The notes: a model not told the origin generated them from the letters alone. A stretch of DNA of 8,821 nucleotides from an uncultured Nitrospinaceae bacterium (GCA_905182935.1 CAJJDL010000116.1:1-8821); one strand, 5' to 3'; shown: positions 1-5,685, counted from the stretch's first letter. A program made the numbers and translations.

Positions 1-1
1 C

Positions 2-67
2 CTAGAGGGGGACTTCGCTAATACGTCTAAACAATATTCTGCGTTTTATGAGGTAGTACATGACTGA
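2..67 (+). CDS. C-terminal end of an unidentified protein, cut by the left edge
   Basis: This frame is open from the left edge and ends at a TGA at 65-67, giving 21 residues (start LEGDFANTSK, end EVVHD). The other two forward frames stop within the first 21 bases. The stop lies just after the ATG of the next small gene at 60, so the two overlap by 8 bases, the arrangement seen in translationally coupled genes. That overlap is the main reason to believe it. The remaining sequence is too short to assign a family. Confidence 0.4.
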   Translation, partial: LEGDFANTSKQYSAFYEVVHD

Positions 68-155
68 AATATTTGTATTCCAAACTATTATCACTATTGT
101 CTTAATTGGGTTGTTTGTATTTTTAGATAAAATCTTCAACGATTACTTCATGTAA
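60..155 (+). CDS. Small single-span membrane protein, 31 residues
   Basis: The ATG at 60 is preceded by GAGG at 50-53, with six bases between, a good ribosome binding site. The product begins MTEIFVFQTIITIVLIGLFV and ends in a charged tail (DKIFNDYFM). Residues 4-22 form one hydrophobic helix, so it should be a single-pass inner-membrane peptide. It overlaps the end of the preceding frame by 8 bases, suggesting coupled translation. Its stop lies one base from the stop of the facing M15 peptidase gene. A phage holin or similar small lysis protein is conceivable next to an endolysin-like gene, but it is shorter than typical holins and the peptidase is on the other strand, so I assign no function. 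Confidence 0.5.
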   Translation: MTEIFVFQTIITIVLIGLFVFLDKIFNDYFM

Positions 156-156
156 G

Positions 157-543
157 TTAATAAAGCCACATGACTTCTTGAGCCTTAGATCGATCAACGT
201 CCAAATGAATGAACCCCCCATATGACCCGCCCGATATACCGATCCTTTGAAAAAACTTTTGTGCCACTTCTACAAGTTCATATCTCTCTTTACTATTTGT
301 GCACGCAATATCTACAGCGTTACCTGTTCCACTATCATCAGGAACGTGACTAGAGCTCATGCTTGCTTTAATACTTTCGTTATAAAATTCGCAACGCACT
401 CCACTCGTAATAATTAAAGGCCTCCCAATAATGTTCCGAACCTTTTGTAACTTCTTAATCAAGACAGGGCTGATCTTGTCTGCTCCACAACCACAGGGGC
501 ACATGATTTCTAGTTTTGAAAAGTTTTTAGATAAATCACCCAT
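157..543 (-). CDS. Peptidase M15 family protein (D-Ala-D-Ala carboxypeptidase-like, phage endolysin type)
   Basis: A 128-residue protein resembling M15A peptidases, zinc enzymes that cut peptides in peptidoglycan and are common as phage endolysins. Visible motifs are the Cys-rich start CPCGCG (15-20), IITSGVRC (44-51), a likely zinc histidine at H66 in SSSH, a likely zinc aspartate at D78 in NAVDI, and the C-terminal FIHLDVD with H113 as third ligand. H66 and D78 are 12 residues apart; many relatives have about 7, so there is a short insertion (PDDSGTG). I chose the ATG at 541-543, not the upstream ATG at 562-564, because the family normally begins near LSKNF and the extra seven residues are encoded by the T-tract and arm of a terminator. 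No signal peptide and no clear Shine-Dalgarno sequence are seen. In a phage context it would lyse the host; a cell-wall role outside a phage is also possible. Confidence 0.82.
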   Translation of the reverse strand: MGDLSKNFSKLEIMCPCGCGADKISPVLIKKLQKVRNIIGRPLIITSGVRCEFYNESIKASMSSSHVPDDSGTGNAVDIACTNSKERYELVEVAQKFFQRIGISGGSYGGFIHLDVDRSKAQEVMWLY

Positions 544-547
544 AAAC

Positions 548-589
548 AAAAAAAAGCCGAACAACTCCCGAAGGAATCAGTCGGCTTTT
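548..589 (-). terminator. Strong intrinsic terminator ending the 706-888 lipoprotein gene
   Basis: Arms AAAAGCCGA (552-560) and TCGGCTTTT (581-589) pair over nine bases. In the minus-strand RNA the loop holds a small inner hairpin, UCC-UUCG-GGA, the stable C(UUCG)G tetraloop form, and the stem runs into eight U (548-555). This is a convincing minus-strand terminator. On the plus strand the stem is followed by TTTTATATTT, so it may work both ways. It ends only 4 bases before the ATG of the M15 peptidase gene. Confidence 0.75.
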
Positions 590-705
590 ATATTTAGTTA
601 AACTTCTAATTAAATCTTATCTACAACTTTGCTAATTGGCTACTTAATGGTAATCACGTTGTTGTTACCTTCTTCACCTTTTACTTTGCCACCTTCACCA
701 CCCAA

Positions 706-888
706 TCAAACATAACTTGTGTTGCAACTTGAATCAGAAATCTTTGAGGTCAATGAGTTCATTTCAATTTTACATTTCTCAACCAAGATTCCGTTCTTCC
801 CCGCTGGTGAAATATTTGTCACATACGGTTGGGTATAACTACATCCTGCCATTACCAATAAGATCCCTACGGCTAAAATTCGGTTCAT
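706..888 (-). CDS. Small lipoprotein, 60 residues, probably truncated by an in-frame TGA
   Basis: The product starts MNRILAVGILLVMAGCSYTQ, a classic type II signal peptide with a lipobox ending at C16, so the mature protein should be a membrane-anchored lipoprotein of about 45 residues. The start is secure: AGGAGG at 896-901 lies seven bases upstream of the ATG. Two further cysteines (C39, C55) could form a disulfide in the periplasm. After the TGA at 706-708 the same frame stays open for 21 more codons to a TAG at 640-642, encoding a Gly/Lys/Glu/Asn-rich tail ending NNNVITIK. The intact ancestor was probably about 82 residues, with TGG (Trp) where TGA now stands. The terminator at 548-589 lies after the longer end. 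I do not recognise the family. It diverges from the regulator gene at 984. Confidence 0.62.
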   Translation of the reverse strand: MNRILAVGILLVMAGCSYTQPYVTNISPAGKNGILVEKCKIEMNSLTSKISDSSCNTSYV

Positions 889-983
889 TTGTTTGCCTCC
901 TAATGGTACAATCCATTAAATTAAATGTTTCATCTAGACAACTATAACACAACTTTATTGCCAAATAACAACATAAAATAGCC
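889..983. promoter_or_regulatory. Divergent promoter/operator region between lipoprotein and regulator genes
   Basis: These 95 bases separate a minus-strand lipoprotein start from a plus-strand regulator start, so both promoters must lie here or inside the genes. ACAAC occurs three times (near 950, 962 and 968-972, the first two within ACAACTATAACACAACT), which could reflect regulator binding. A TTGTCT with TAATGG 17 bases on is the best minus-strand promoter match. I see no convincing long palindrome. Position next to a Cro/C1-type gene is the main argument for an operator. Confidence 0.35.
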
Positions 984-1616
984 GTGAATAGATTTCCCGA
1001 TAAATTAAGACAAGCAATACACGAGAAACGCTGTAAATCAGCGGATGTAGCCAAAGATACGGGCATTAGTCCTTCTGTACTCTCTAGATACCTCTCAGGA
1101 CGTAATAAACCTAGCTCAGAAAATATTATTGCCATTTCACACTATCTAAATGTATCGCCTGATTGGCTCCTAAGCTCCTCAGATGCCCCAGATTTAACGA
1201 AAAAGAGTAAGGTCATGTCATCGGTCACGGAACCCCTTCATAAGACAATTGAGGTGCAGGACAAGCTGATTAAAAATTTAGAGAAACAATTAGCTGATTC
1301 AGAGAAGTTACAAGATCAAACCAAAACTCCTAGAGGCTACTTTGTCCCTAAGGACACCCTTAAAACATTATTTGATCTGATAGACCAACTTGGTTCTTAC
1401 GGGGCTATAGCATTTGGGCTTGGTTCGTATGATGAAACCAACAAAGACCACAAATGGATTTTTAGTGAAATGGATAGGTTGGATGCAGAGATAAATACAA
1501 TACGCTCTTTGTATTTTTCAGAAAAAGATATTCAGAATAAAAAATTAGCAAACATGAAACGTTTATCATACCGCTCTCCTAAAACGTCAAAAGGTGGAAG
1601 ACCACGCAAAAAATGA
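984..1616 (+). CDS. XRE-family (Cro/C1-type) transcriptional regulator with a basic C-terminal tail
   Basis: A 210-residue DNA-binding protein. Residues about 7-62 form a helix-turn-helix of the XRE type: KSADVAKDTGISPSVLSRYL carries the two core helices and NIIAISHYLNVSPDWLL closes the domain. Residues about 83-112 look like a short coiled coil (VQDKLIKNLEKQLADSEKL), a likely dimerisation element. The remaining part is mostly helical and of unknown fold, ending in a basic tail, KGGRPRKK, which resembles an AT-hook. There is no S24/LexA-type autocleavage domain, so SOS-style self-cleavage is unlikely. The start is GTG at 984 with no clear ribosome binding site; no better start is in frame. 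Placed next to a peptidase and divergent from a lipoprotein gene, it could be a prophage repressor, but that role is inferred. Confidence 0.8.
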   Translation: MNRFPDKLRQAIHEKRCKSADVAKDTGISPSVLSRYLSGRNKPSSENIIAISHYLNVSPDWLLSSSDAPDLTKKSKVMSSVTEPLHKTIEVQDKLIKNLEKQLADSEKLQDQTKTPRGYFVPKDTLKTLFDLIDQLGSYGAIAFGLGSYDETNKDHKWIFSEMDRLDAEINTIRSLYFSEKDIQNKKLANMKRLSYRSPKTSKGGRPRKK

Positions 1617-1669
1617 TACTATTGTATCTTGTTTATTTTTGAGTTTCGTCATTAAGGAGGGAAAACAAA

Positions 1670-1873
1670 ATGATACATGGAAATAGGTTCTTAATAAATT
1701 TTGGATTAGTAGTATTTCTTTTTATGCTTGGTGCTTGCGCAAGCACTCCAGAGCCAACGAGTACAACATTGGCGGAAGAAAATATACCGTATGGGACTGA
1801 CTCGTATTCAATCGATCGTTGGGGAACCCGCACTGGACAGAAGGGCCGGGAAACATGGCAGAACAGGGATTGA
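1670..1873 (+). CDS. Small lipoprotein, 67 residues
   Basis: The ATG at 1670 follows a near-perfect Shine-Dalgarno, AAGGAGG at 1654-1660, nine bases away. Residues 1-22 are a signal peptide, with a lipobox L20-G21-A22-C23, and Ser/Thr after the cysteine. The mature part is about 45 residues, polar and Pro/Thr-rich at first (STPEPTSTT), ending WGTRTGQKGRETWQNRD. It should be a lipid-anchored envelope protein. It starts 53 bases after the regulator gene on the same strand and may share its transcript. The last 15 codons overlap sequence whose complement looks like a tRNA T-arm, so the natural C-terminus may have been altered by recombination. Family unknown. Confidence 0.7.
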   Translation: MIHGNRFLINFGLVVFLFMLGACASTPEPTSTTLAEENIPYGTDSYSIDRWGTRTGQKGRETWQNRD

Positions 1874-1881
1874 ACCGAGGT

Positions 1882-1902
1882 GTAGCCTAAACGTAGCCTA
1901 AA
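1882..1902 (+). repeat. Tandem 10-bp direct repeat
   Basis: GTAGCCTAAA occurs at 1882-1891 and again at 1893-1902, one base apart, in the gap between the small lipoprotein gene and tRNA-Pro. A spacing of 11 bases puts the copies about one helical turn apart, as is common for protein binding sites. Near a tRNA gene it could be part of an old attachment site, but no integrase is present to support that. Confidence 0.5.
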
Positions 1903-1949
1903 TCAATTTCGATGCTTTTGACTTTCTCATAAGTCATTGAATAATATAA

Positions 1950-2023
1950 CGGGGTGTGGCTCAGTCTGGTAGAGCACTCGGCTGGGGGTCGAGGGATCGG
2001 AGGTTCAAATCCTCTCACCCCGA
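1950..2023 (+). tRNA. tRNA-Pro (anticodon GGG)
   Basis: A 74-base cloverleaf folds fully. The acceptor stem CGGGGTG (1950-1956) pairs perfectly with CACCCCG (2016-2022), with A2023 as discriminator base. The D-arm is GCTC/GAGC. The anticodon stem CTCGG (1977-1981) pairs with TCGAG (1989-1993), and the loop CTGGGGG places GGG at 1984-1986, reading Pro codons CCC/CCT. The T-arm is GGAGG-TTCAAAT-CCTCT with one G-U pair. CCA is not encoded. A run of eight T at 2024-2031 follows and may help end transcription. The C1-G72 closing pair is typical of bacterial tRNA-Pro. Confidence 0.95.
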
Positions 2024-2093
2024 TTTTTTTTCAACCACTAACCTAGTGAATGGGGAGATAGTAGAAACTTTTTATCATTTACTTTACTACTTT

Positions 2094-2957
2094 TTATTCA
2101 TTAAAAACCTGACCATCGATACCAGCAATATCTCTAAAATCTTCGATCAACTCGTTAAGTTTAATAAGAACACGTTTTCTCTGACGAGGAAGCGTATTAC
2201 TATCAATTTTAAAAGCAATCTCTTTCGATTTATTTTTTTTATCTTTAATATTATTTTTATATTCTTGAGTCCAATGAGAATTCGGATAACGTATCCAAGA
2301 GTAAATATTATCCTTTAATGAATCCTTATATTTCAACATATCAATAAGATCATTTTGAGACTTCTCTCTATTTCTCAATTTAATTAAAACCCAATTAGGA
2401 TCAGTCTTAACCCATGCTGCAATCTTTTTTTTTTGATGTACCTCTAAGTTTCCCATCCAGTCTTCAAGAAACTCATACAACCTGTTCAAGGCATGATGAT
2501 GCAACTCATCCGATGTCATTTTTGATTGTTTGATAAGCCAATCATCTTCCTTTTCAAGCATTGCTTCTTTAGCTTGTAAAATCTGCGTATCGCTAATAGT
2601 CAATAAAAAGGCAGCTAGATCCGCCTCTATATGATTCAAAATTCTATACCAGAGTATTTCAGACTGATAACTTATCCAGTTTATGTCTTCCTTCTTCAAC
2701 CCACCCTTATAACGAAACTTAATATCTTCAAGAAACAAAACAACTTTTGGAAGTTCCGATTTTCGATGCCAAACTAAAATTTTCTCTACCTTCTTTTTAA
2801 AGTCTAAACGTTGCGTTTCATTTATATCAACATAAGATTCGAACCAATTGAGCGCTAAAAAACCAGCATAGTAATAAGAAATTTTTGTCATACTACAAGA
2901 AACAAAAAAAACTATAGCAAGAGTTAAAGTTATATTTTTATAAAAAGTTATACTCAT
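2094..2957 (-). CDS. DUF6279-like lipoprotein, 287 residues
   Basis: The N-terminus MSITFYKNITLTLAIVFFVS followed by C21 is a lipoprotein signal peptide with a slightly weak lipobox (FVSC). The mature part starts with Tyr-rich LALNWFESYVDINETQRLDF, then a conserved-looking WHRKSELPK (63-71), and is otherwise helical and highly charged. The order of a WFESYVDI-type segment, an HR..ELP segment and a long helical body is what I recall of the proteobacterial family DUF6279, and the length is about right. Function is unknown; it should be anchored in the envelope with a periplasmic helical body. It is a single-gene unit, opposite in strand to tRNA-Pro and diverging from the J-MORN gene. Coding is very AT-rich (many TTT/ATT/AAA codons). 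Confidence 0.72.
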   Translation of the reverse strand: MSITFYKNITLTLAIVFFVSCSMTKISYYYAGFLALNWFESYVDINETQRLDFKKKVEKILVWHRKSELPKVVLFLEDIKFRYKGGLKKEDINWISYQSEILWYRILNHIEADLAAFLLTISDTQILQAKEAMLEKEDDWLIKQSKMTSDELHHHALNRLYEFLEDWMGNLEVHQKKKIAAWVKTDPNWVLIKLRNREKSQNDLIDMLKYKDSLKDNIYSWIRYPNSHWTQEYKNNIKDKKNKSKEIAFKIDSNTLPRQRKRVLIKLNELIEDFRDIAGIDGQVFNE

Positions 2958-3023
2958 TGAAAATAAATGAAGTCCTTAAAAGCAACTATACTAAATATGC
3001 TACAATTAAATTTTCTTTGGTTA

Positions 3024-3055
3024 GGTTCGATTAGTTGAGGGTACGAATTCTCTCA
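3024..3055 (+). repeat. Degenerate sequence resembling the 3' half of tRNA-Pro
   Basis: Aligned without gaps to 1986-2017 of the tRNA-Pro gene, 21 of 32 bases match by my count, including GG.TCGA, GGT.C.AAT and the final CTCTCA. Similarity continues weakly past the tRNA 3' end (GA followed by a T-rich run). It is in the same orientation as the tRNA and lies just before the J-MORN gene. It cannot fold as a tRNA. It may be a decayed copy left by integration or duplication; chance resemblance is not excluded. Confidence 0.3.
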
Positions 3056-3096
3056 TACAGACTATTTTATCAAGATAAAAATTTACCGGCAAAAAA

Positions 3097-3771
3097 ATGT
3101 CTCCCCAGCAGAACACAGCACAAAAAGATTATACAGTTCTCAAGCTAAAACCGGGAGCATCCCTCGGTAGCATCAAAGACTCTTACAAGACACTTGTCAA
3201 GATATGGCACCCGGACCTATTTCCCTCGGACCAACCAAAAGCTCAAGAAAAAGCCCACAAAATGTTCCTGCTTATAAATGAATCGTATAATCGTTTAATT
3301 AAATACCATGAAAGTTATTCAAAAAATGATTATTCGGAAACACACCAAGAACCTTCATATTATGAAAACCATAGGGAGTCATCAAACTGGGGAAACGACG
3401 AGACACCACCTACCCAGACTATTGAAATGGTTGATAAGAAGTGGACAGATGGAACTAAATATGCGGGGATGACCCTGGGTGGTCAGTTCCATGGTCGTGG
3501 TATTTATACATATCCAAATGGAGACACCTACACTGGTGAGTTTAGTTTTGGTAAGATACAAGGCGAGGGACAGTTTATTTTCACGAATGGTGATAAGTAT
3601 ATTGGCTCTGTTTCTGAAAACAAAATGCATGGCAAAGGGAAAATGCAATTTGCTACTGGAGGACATTACATGGGTTACTTTTCAAATAACCAGTTTCATG
3701 GAGAGGGTGTACTAGCAACTCCAGAAAAAATTAACGCCGGAAATTGGGATCGAGGAGTATTTATCGAGTAA
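3097..3771 (+). CDS. J-domain protein with four MORN repeats
   Basis: A 224-residue protein. Residues about 10-72 form a J domain: YTVLKLKPGASLGSIKDSYK, then the HPD signature (38-40) within KIWHPDLF, then a helix ending LINESYNRLIK. An intact HPD motif means it should stimulate ATP hydrolysis by a DnaK-type Hsp70. Residues 73-115 are a polar Ser/Tyr/His-rich linker. Residues 120-211 hold four MORN repeats of 23 residues each, starting KYAGMTLGG, TYTGEFSFG, KYIGSVSEN and HYMGYFSNN, each with the G(R/E/K)G core. MORN repeats commonly bind lipids or proteins and could place Hsp70 at a membrane or structure. No signal peptide, so cytoplasmic. There is no Gly/Phe or zinc-finger region, so it is not a general DnaJ. 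The ATG at 3097 has no obvious Shine-Dalgarno. Confidence 0.9.
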   Translation: MSPQQNTAQKDYTVLKLKPGASLGSIKDSYKTLVKIWHPDLFPSDQPKAQEKAHKMFLLINESYNRLIKYHESYSKNDYSETHQEPSYYENHRESSNWGNDETPPTQTIEMVDKKWTDGTKYAGMTLGGQFHGRGIYTYPNGDTYTGEFSFGKIQGEGQFIFTNGDKYIGSVSENKMHGKGKMQFATGGHYMGYFSNNQFHGEGVLATPEKINAGNWDRGVFIE

Positions 3772-3792
3772 AATATTCCGTTATAACTAGTT

Positions 3793-3819
3793 TAGAGATT
3801 TTTTCCTCTATTTATTTTT
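3793..3819 (+). terminator. Weak terminator-like hairpin after the J-MORN gene
   Basis: TAGAG (3793-3797) pairs with CTCTA (3806-3810) across an eight-base T-rich loop, followed by TTTATTTTT. The stem is only five pairs, so it is a weak plus-strand terminator at best. It overlaps the stop codon (3808-3810) of the facing pentapeptide gene. Confidence 0.35.
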
Positions 3820-4899
3820 ACAATCAGAGTTCTGTTCACCTGAAGAAGTTTGTGTTTTACACAAAATAGCGATATCAAGATTTTCAGTAATTTCAAACTT
3901 TATAATCGCATCGGTAAGATCCGCCCCACTTAAGTTCGCTCCTCTTAATTTTGTCCATTCAAGTTTTGCATTCCTCAAATCTGCACCGCTAAAATTTGTT
4001 TTTCGCAAATCTGCCCCATTTAAATTTGCACCTTTTAGATTTGAACCTTTTAGGTTTGCATATTTCAAGTCAGATCCACTTAAATTAGTACCTTGCAAAT
4101 CTGCTCCACTTAGATTTACTCCACTCAAATTGACCCCAGTGACCATTCCATTAGAGAGATTAACTCCAATCAAATTAGCATTTTTAAAGTTTGCCTTATG
4201 TAAATCAGCACCACTCAGATCTGACTCCCTTAGATCGACAGATTTAAGATCTTTTCCTCTAAGATTAACACCTCTTAGATCACATTTAAGACAACGGCCT
4301 GACGCCAACAGTTTTTTTAAAGAATCATCTCCAAATGTTTTACAACCAGAGTTATCTACACCCCATGAAGTCGTTGTCTTGCATAAAATGGCTACGCGCA
4401 AACTTTCTTTTTTAAGTATCGCATTTGTAATATCCGCCTCGATAAATTTTGTCCCACTTAAATCAGCCCATTTTAAATTTACATATCGCATATCTGCCCC
4501 ACTAAAATTTGCACCACTTAAATTTGCGCCACTTAAATCAGCTCTATATAAATATGCTAACTTAAGACTTGCACCTCTTAGGTCTGCACCTTTCAAGTTT
4601 GCTTCACTCAAATTCGCTTCATTTAAATTAGCACTAGCTAAATTTGCATTACTCAAGTCTGAATTAGTGAAGTGCGATTCCGCAAAATTTACCCCACTTA
4701 GGTTTGAATGGCTCAAATTCGCACCAGTCAAATCGGCCCATTTTAGATGAGCCGCTTTTAAATCAACTCCTCTTAAGTCACATTTTGGGCAGCTACCCAA
4801 TTCGATCAATTTCTTTACTAGCTCCATCCCAAACGAATAGCTTGAAATACTAATTGAAAATAAGGCCACAAGCATAAATATCTTTAAAAAAAAAATCAT
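3808..4899 (-). CDS. Exported pentapeptide-repeat protein made of two tandem Cys-bounded units
   Basis: With the start chosen here the protein has 363 residues. The ATG at 4897-4899 follows GGAGG (4903-4907 on the complement) and opens directly into a signal peptide (MIFFLKIFMLVALFSISISS, cleavage near SYSFG); the ATG 30 bases upstream has no such support. The mature protein is two copies of one plan. Copy 1: KKL...GSCPKCDLRGV (CxxC at 37-40), about 24 pentapeptides of the A(D/N)LxX type, then AILCKTTTSWGVDNSGC (172-186). Copy 2: KKL...GRCLKCDLRGV (CxxC at 203-206), about 25 pentapeptides, then AILCKTQTSSGEQNSDC (346-360). Pentapeptide runs fold as right-handed square beta-helices. The Cys pairs at each end likely form disulfide caps in the periplasm. 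Related CPxCDL pentapeptide proteins occur in several bacteria; their role is unknown. This is not a Qnr-type gyrase protector, which would be cytoplasmic. Confidence 0.88.
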   Translation of the reverse strand: MIFFLKIFMLVALFSISISSYSFGMELVKKLIELGSCPKCDLRGVDLKAAHLKWADLTGANLSHSNLSGVNFAESHFTNSDLSNANLASANLNEANLSEANLKGADLRGASLKLAYLYRADLSGANLSGANFSGADMRYVNLKWADLSGTKFIEADITNAILKKESLRVAILCKTTTSWGVDNSGCKTFGDDSLKKLLASGRCLKCDLRGVNLRGKDLKSVDLRESDLSGADLHKANFKNANLIGVNLSNGMVTGVNLSGVNLSGADLQGTNLSGSDLKYANLKGSNLKGANLNGADLRKTNFSGADLRNAKLEWTKLRGANLSGADLTDAIIKFEITENLDIAILCKTQTSSGEQNSDCKNK

Positions 4900-5052
4900 C
4901 ACCCTCCTCTCAAATTTTATCGACAACATAATGTATATGTAAATTTTCCCACATAATTATCTACTTCAGAAAAGCAAAGAGAAATAAATCTAAAGCCATG
5001 ATAAAATTAAATATTTAAAAAATTAACTCCACTAATGTATAGAGATTAAACT

Positions 5053-5400
5053 ATGACCGTAACTATTTATCACAATCCAAGTTGTTCTAAATCTCGCCAA
5101 ACTCTAGAAATAATAAAAAAAAAAGGTATCAAACCAATTATAATTGAATACCTTAAAGTCATACCTACTAAAGATAAAATCAAAAGAATTCTAACTATGT
5201 TGGATTATGCACCACGTGACTTGATGAGAAAGAAAGAATCCGTATACACTGAATTTAACCTAGAAGATTCGTCATTATCCGATGACGTCCTGATCAATTT
5301 CATGGTTAAGAACCCAATTTTAATCGAACGTCCAATTATAATCTGCAATAACAAAATAGCTATCGGACGACCTCCCGAAAAAGTTCTAGATATACTTTAA
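5053..5400 (+). CDS. arsC: Arsenate reductase, ArsC (glutaredoxin-coupled) family
   Basis: A 115-residue ArsC-family protein, the usual size. It would reduce arsenate to arsenite in the cytoplasm using glutathione and glutaredoxin. The N-terminal thioredoxin-like fold starts TVTIYHNPSCSKSRQTLEI; the cysteine in NPSCSKSR corresponds to the catalytic Cys12 of E. coli ArsC. The three anion-binding arginines are in place: APRDLMR (E. coli R60), LIERPII (R94) and IGRPPEKVL (R107). No arsR, arsB or acr3 gene lies nearby, so this is a stand-alone copy. YffB/Spx-like relatives share the fold, but the full arginine set and the typical C-terminus favour ArsC. The ATG at 5053 lacks a strong ribosome binding site; AGAG lies at 5041-5044. 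It diverges from the pentapeptide gene across 153 bases. Confidence 0.88.
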   Translation: MTVTIYHNPSCSKSRQTLEIIKKKGIKPIIIEYLKVIPTKDKIKRILTMLDYAPRDLMRKKESVYTEFNLEDSSLSDDVLINFMVKNPILIERPIIICNNKIAIGRPPEKVLDIL

Positions 5401-5685
5401 ACCAAAATTCTCGATTAAAAGCATCGAACTTGTCAACCTAGTTTAAATGACCTAGAGTCAACATATTAGCTTTGCAAAGATATTCTCTAAAGATCATATC
5501 AAATGAAGCTAGTTATGTTCATTACGAGATAGTTTAGATATTTTTTAATTATAGGCGTTCGGTAGTATTTTTACTTTGAGGTGACACCTAAGATTCTTTA
5601 CTAATCTAATTGAAGAGAAACAAAAAAATGTCTGAAAATAATAGAGCGACATAATATTCTCAATAAACATATTAATTCTAAAAAA
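5401..5685. other. Gene-free spacer with a small perfect inverted repeat
   Basis: These 285 bases separate arsC from the next plus-strand gene. I find no reading frame longer than about ten codons with a usable start; an eight-codon frame at 5628-5654 has only weak support. AGGTG-A-CACCT at 5579-5589 is a perfect 5+5 inverted repeat about 100 bases before the next gene and could be a regulator site. TCGAT (5411-5415) and ATCGA (5423-5427) pair just after arsC but no T-run follows, so this is a poor terminator. Confidence 0.35.

Noticed and set aside
562..564. Upstream ATG of the peptidase frame as the true start
   Set aside because: The added residues are encoded by the terminator arm and T-tract; family N-termini match the ATG at 541-543.
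839..1135. A 98-codon minus-strand frame across the regulator start
   Set aside because: It overlaps both the lipoprotein start and the helix-turn-helix coding region in other frames and has no recognisable features.
1918..1947. TTGACT, 18 bases, TAATAT ahead of tRNA-Pro as its promoter
   Set aside because: The hexamers are good, but the -10 box ends only two bases before the mature tRNA, so transcription would begin inside the tRNA. A promoter farther upstream is more likely.
1956..2318. A 120-codon plus-strand frame over tRNA-Pro and beyond
   Set aside because: It reads through the tRNA gene and then the complement of the DUF6279-like gene; the product is low-complexity Phe/Ile-rich and has no ribosome binding site.
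4130..4750. A 206-codon plus-strand frame opposite the pentapeptide gene
   Set aside because: It is the complement of the pentapeptide repeats, giving a repetitive LKSAPLKFA-type product; the minus-strand frame is a clear protein with a signal peptide.
3808..4899. Periodic short repeats in DNA that could suggest a CRISPR array or satellite
   Set aside because: The 15-base period is the codon pattern of pentapeptide repeats; units are imperfect and there are no spacers.
5009..5020. AT-only 12-bp palindrome TTAAATATTTAA between the pentapeptide gene and arsC
   Set aside because: Expected by chance in such AT-rich spacer; no second copy or spacing pattern supports a binding site.
5628..5654. 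Eight-codon frame upstream of the FGE-like gene as a leader peptide
   Set aside because: Only a weak purine-rich region precedes it and no attenuator hairpins are visible.
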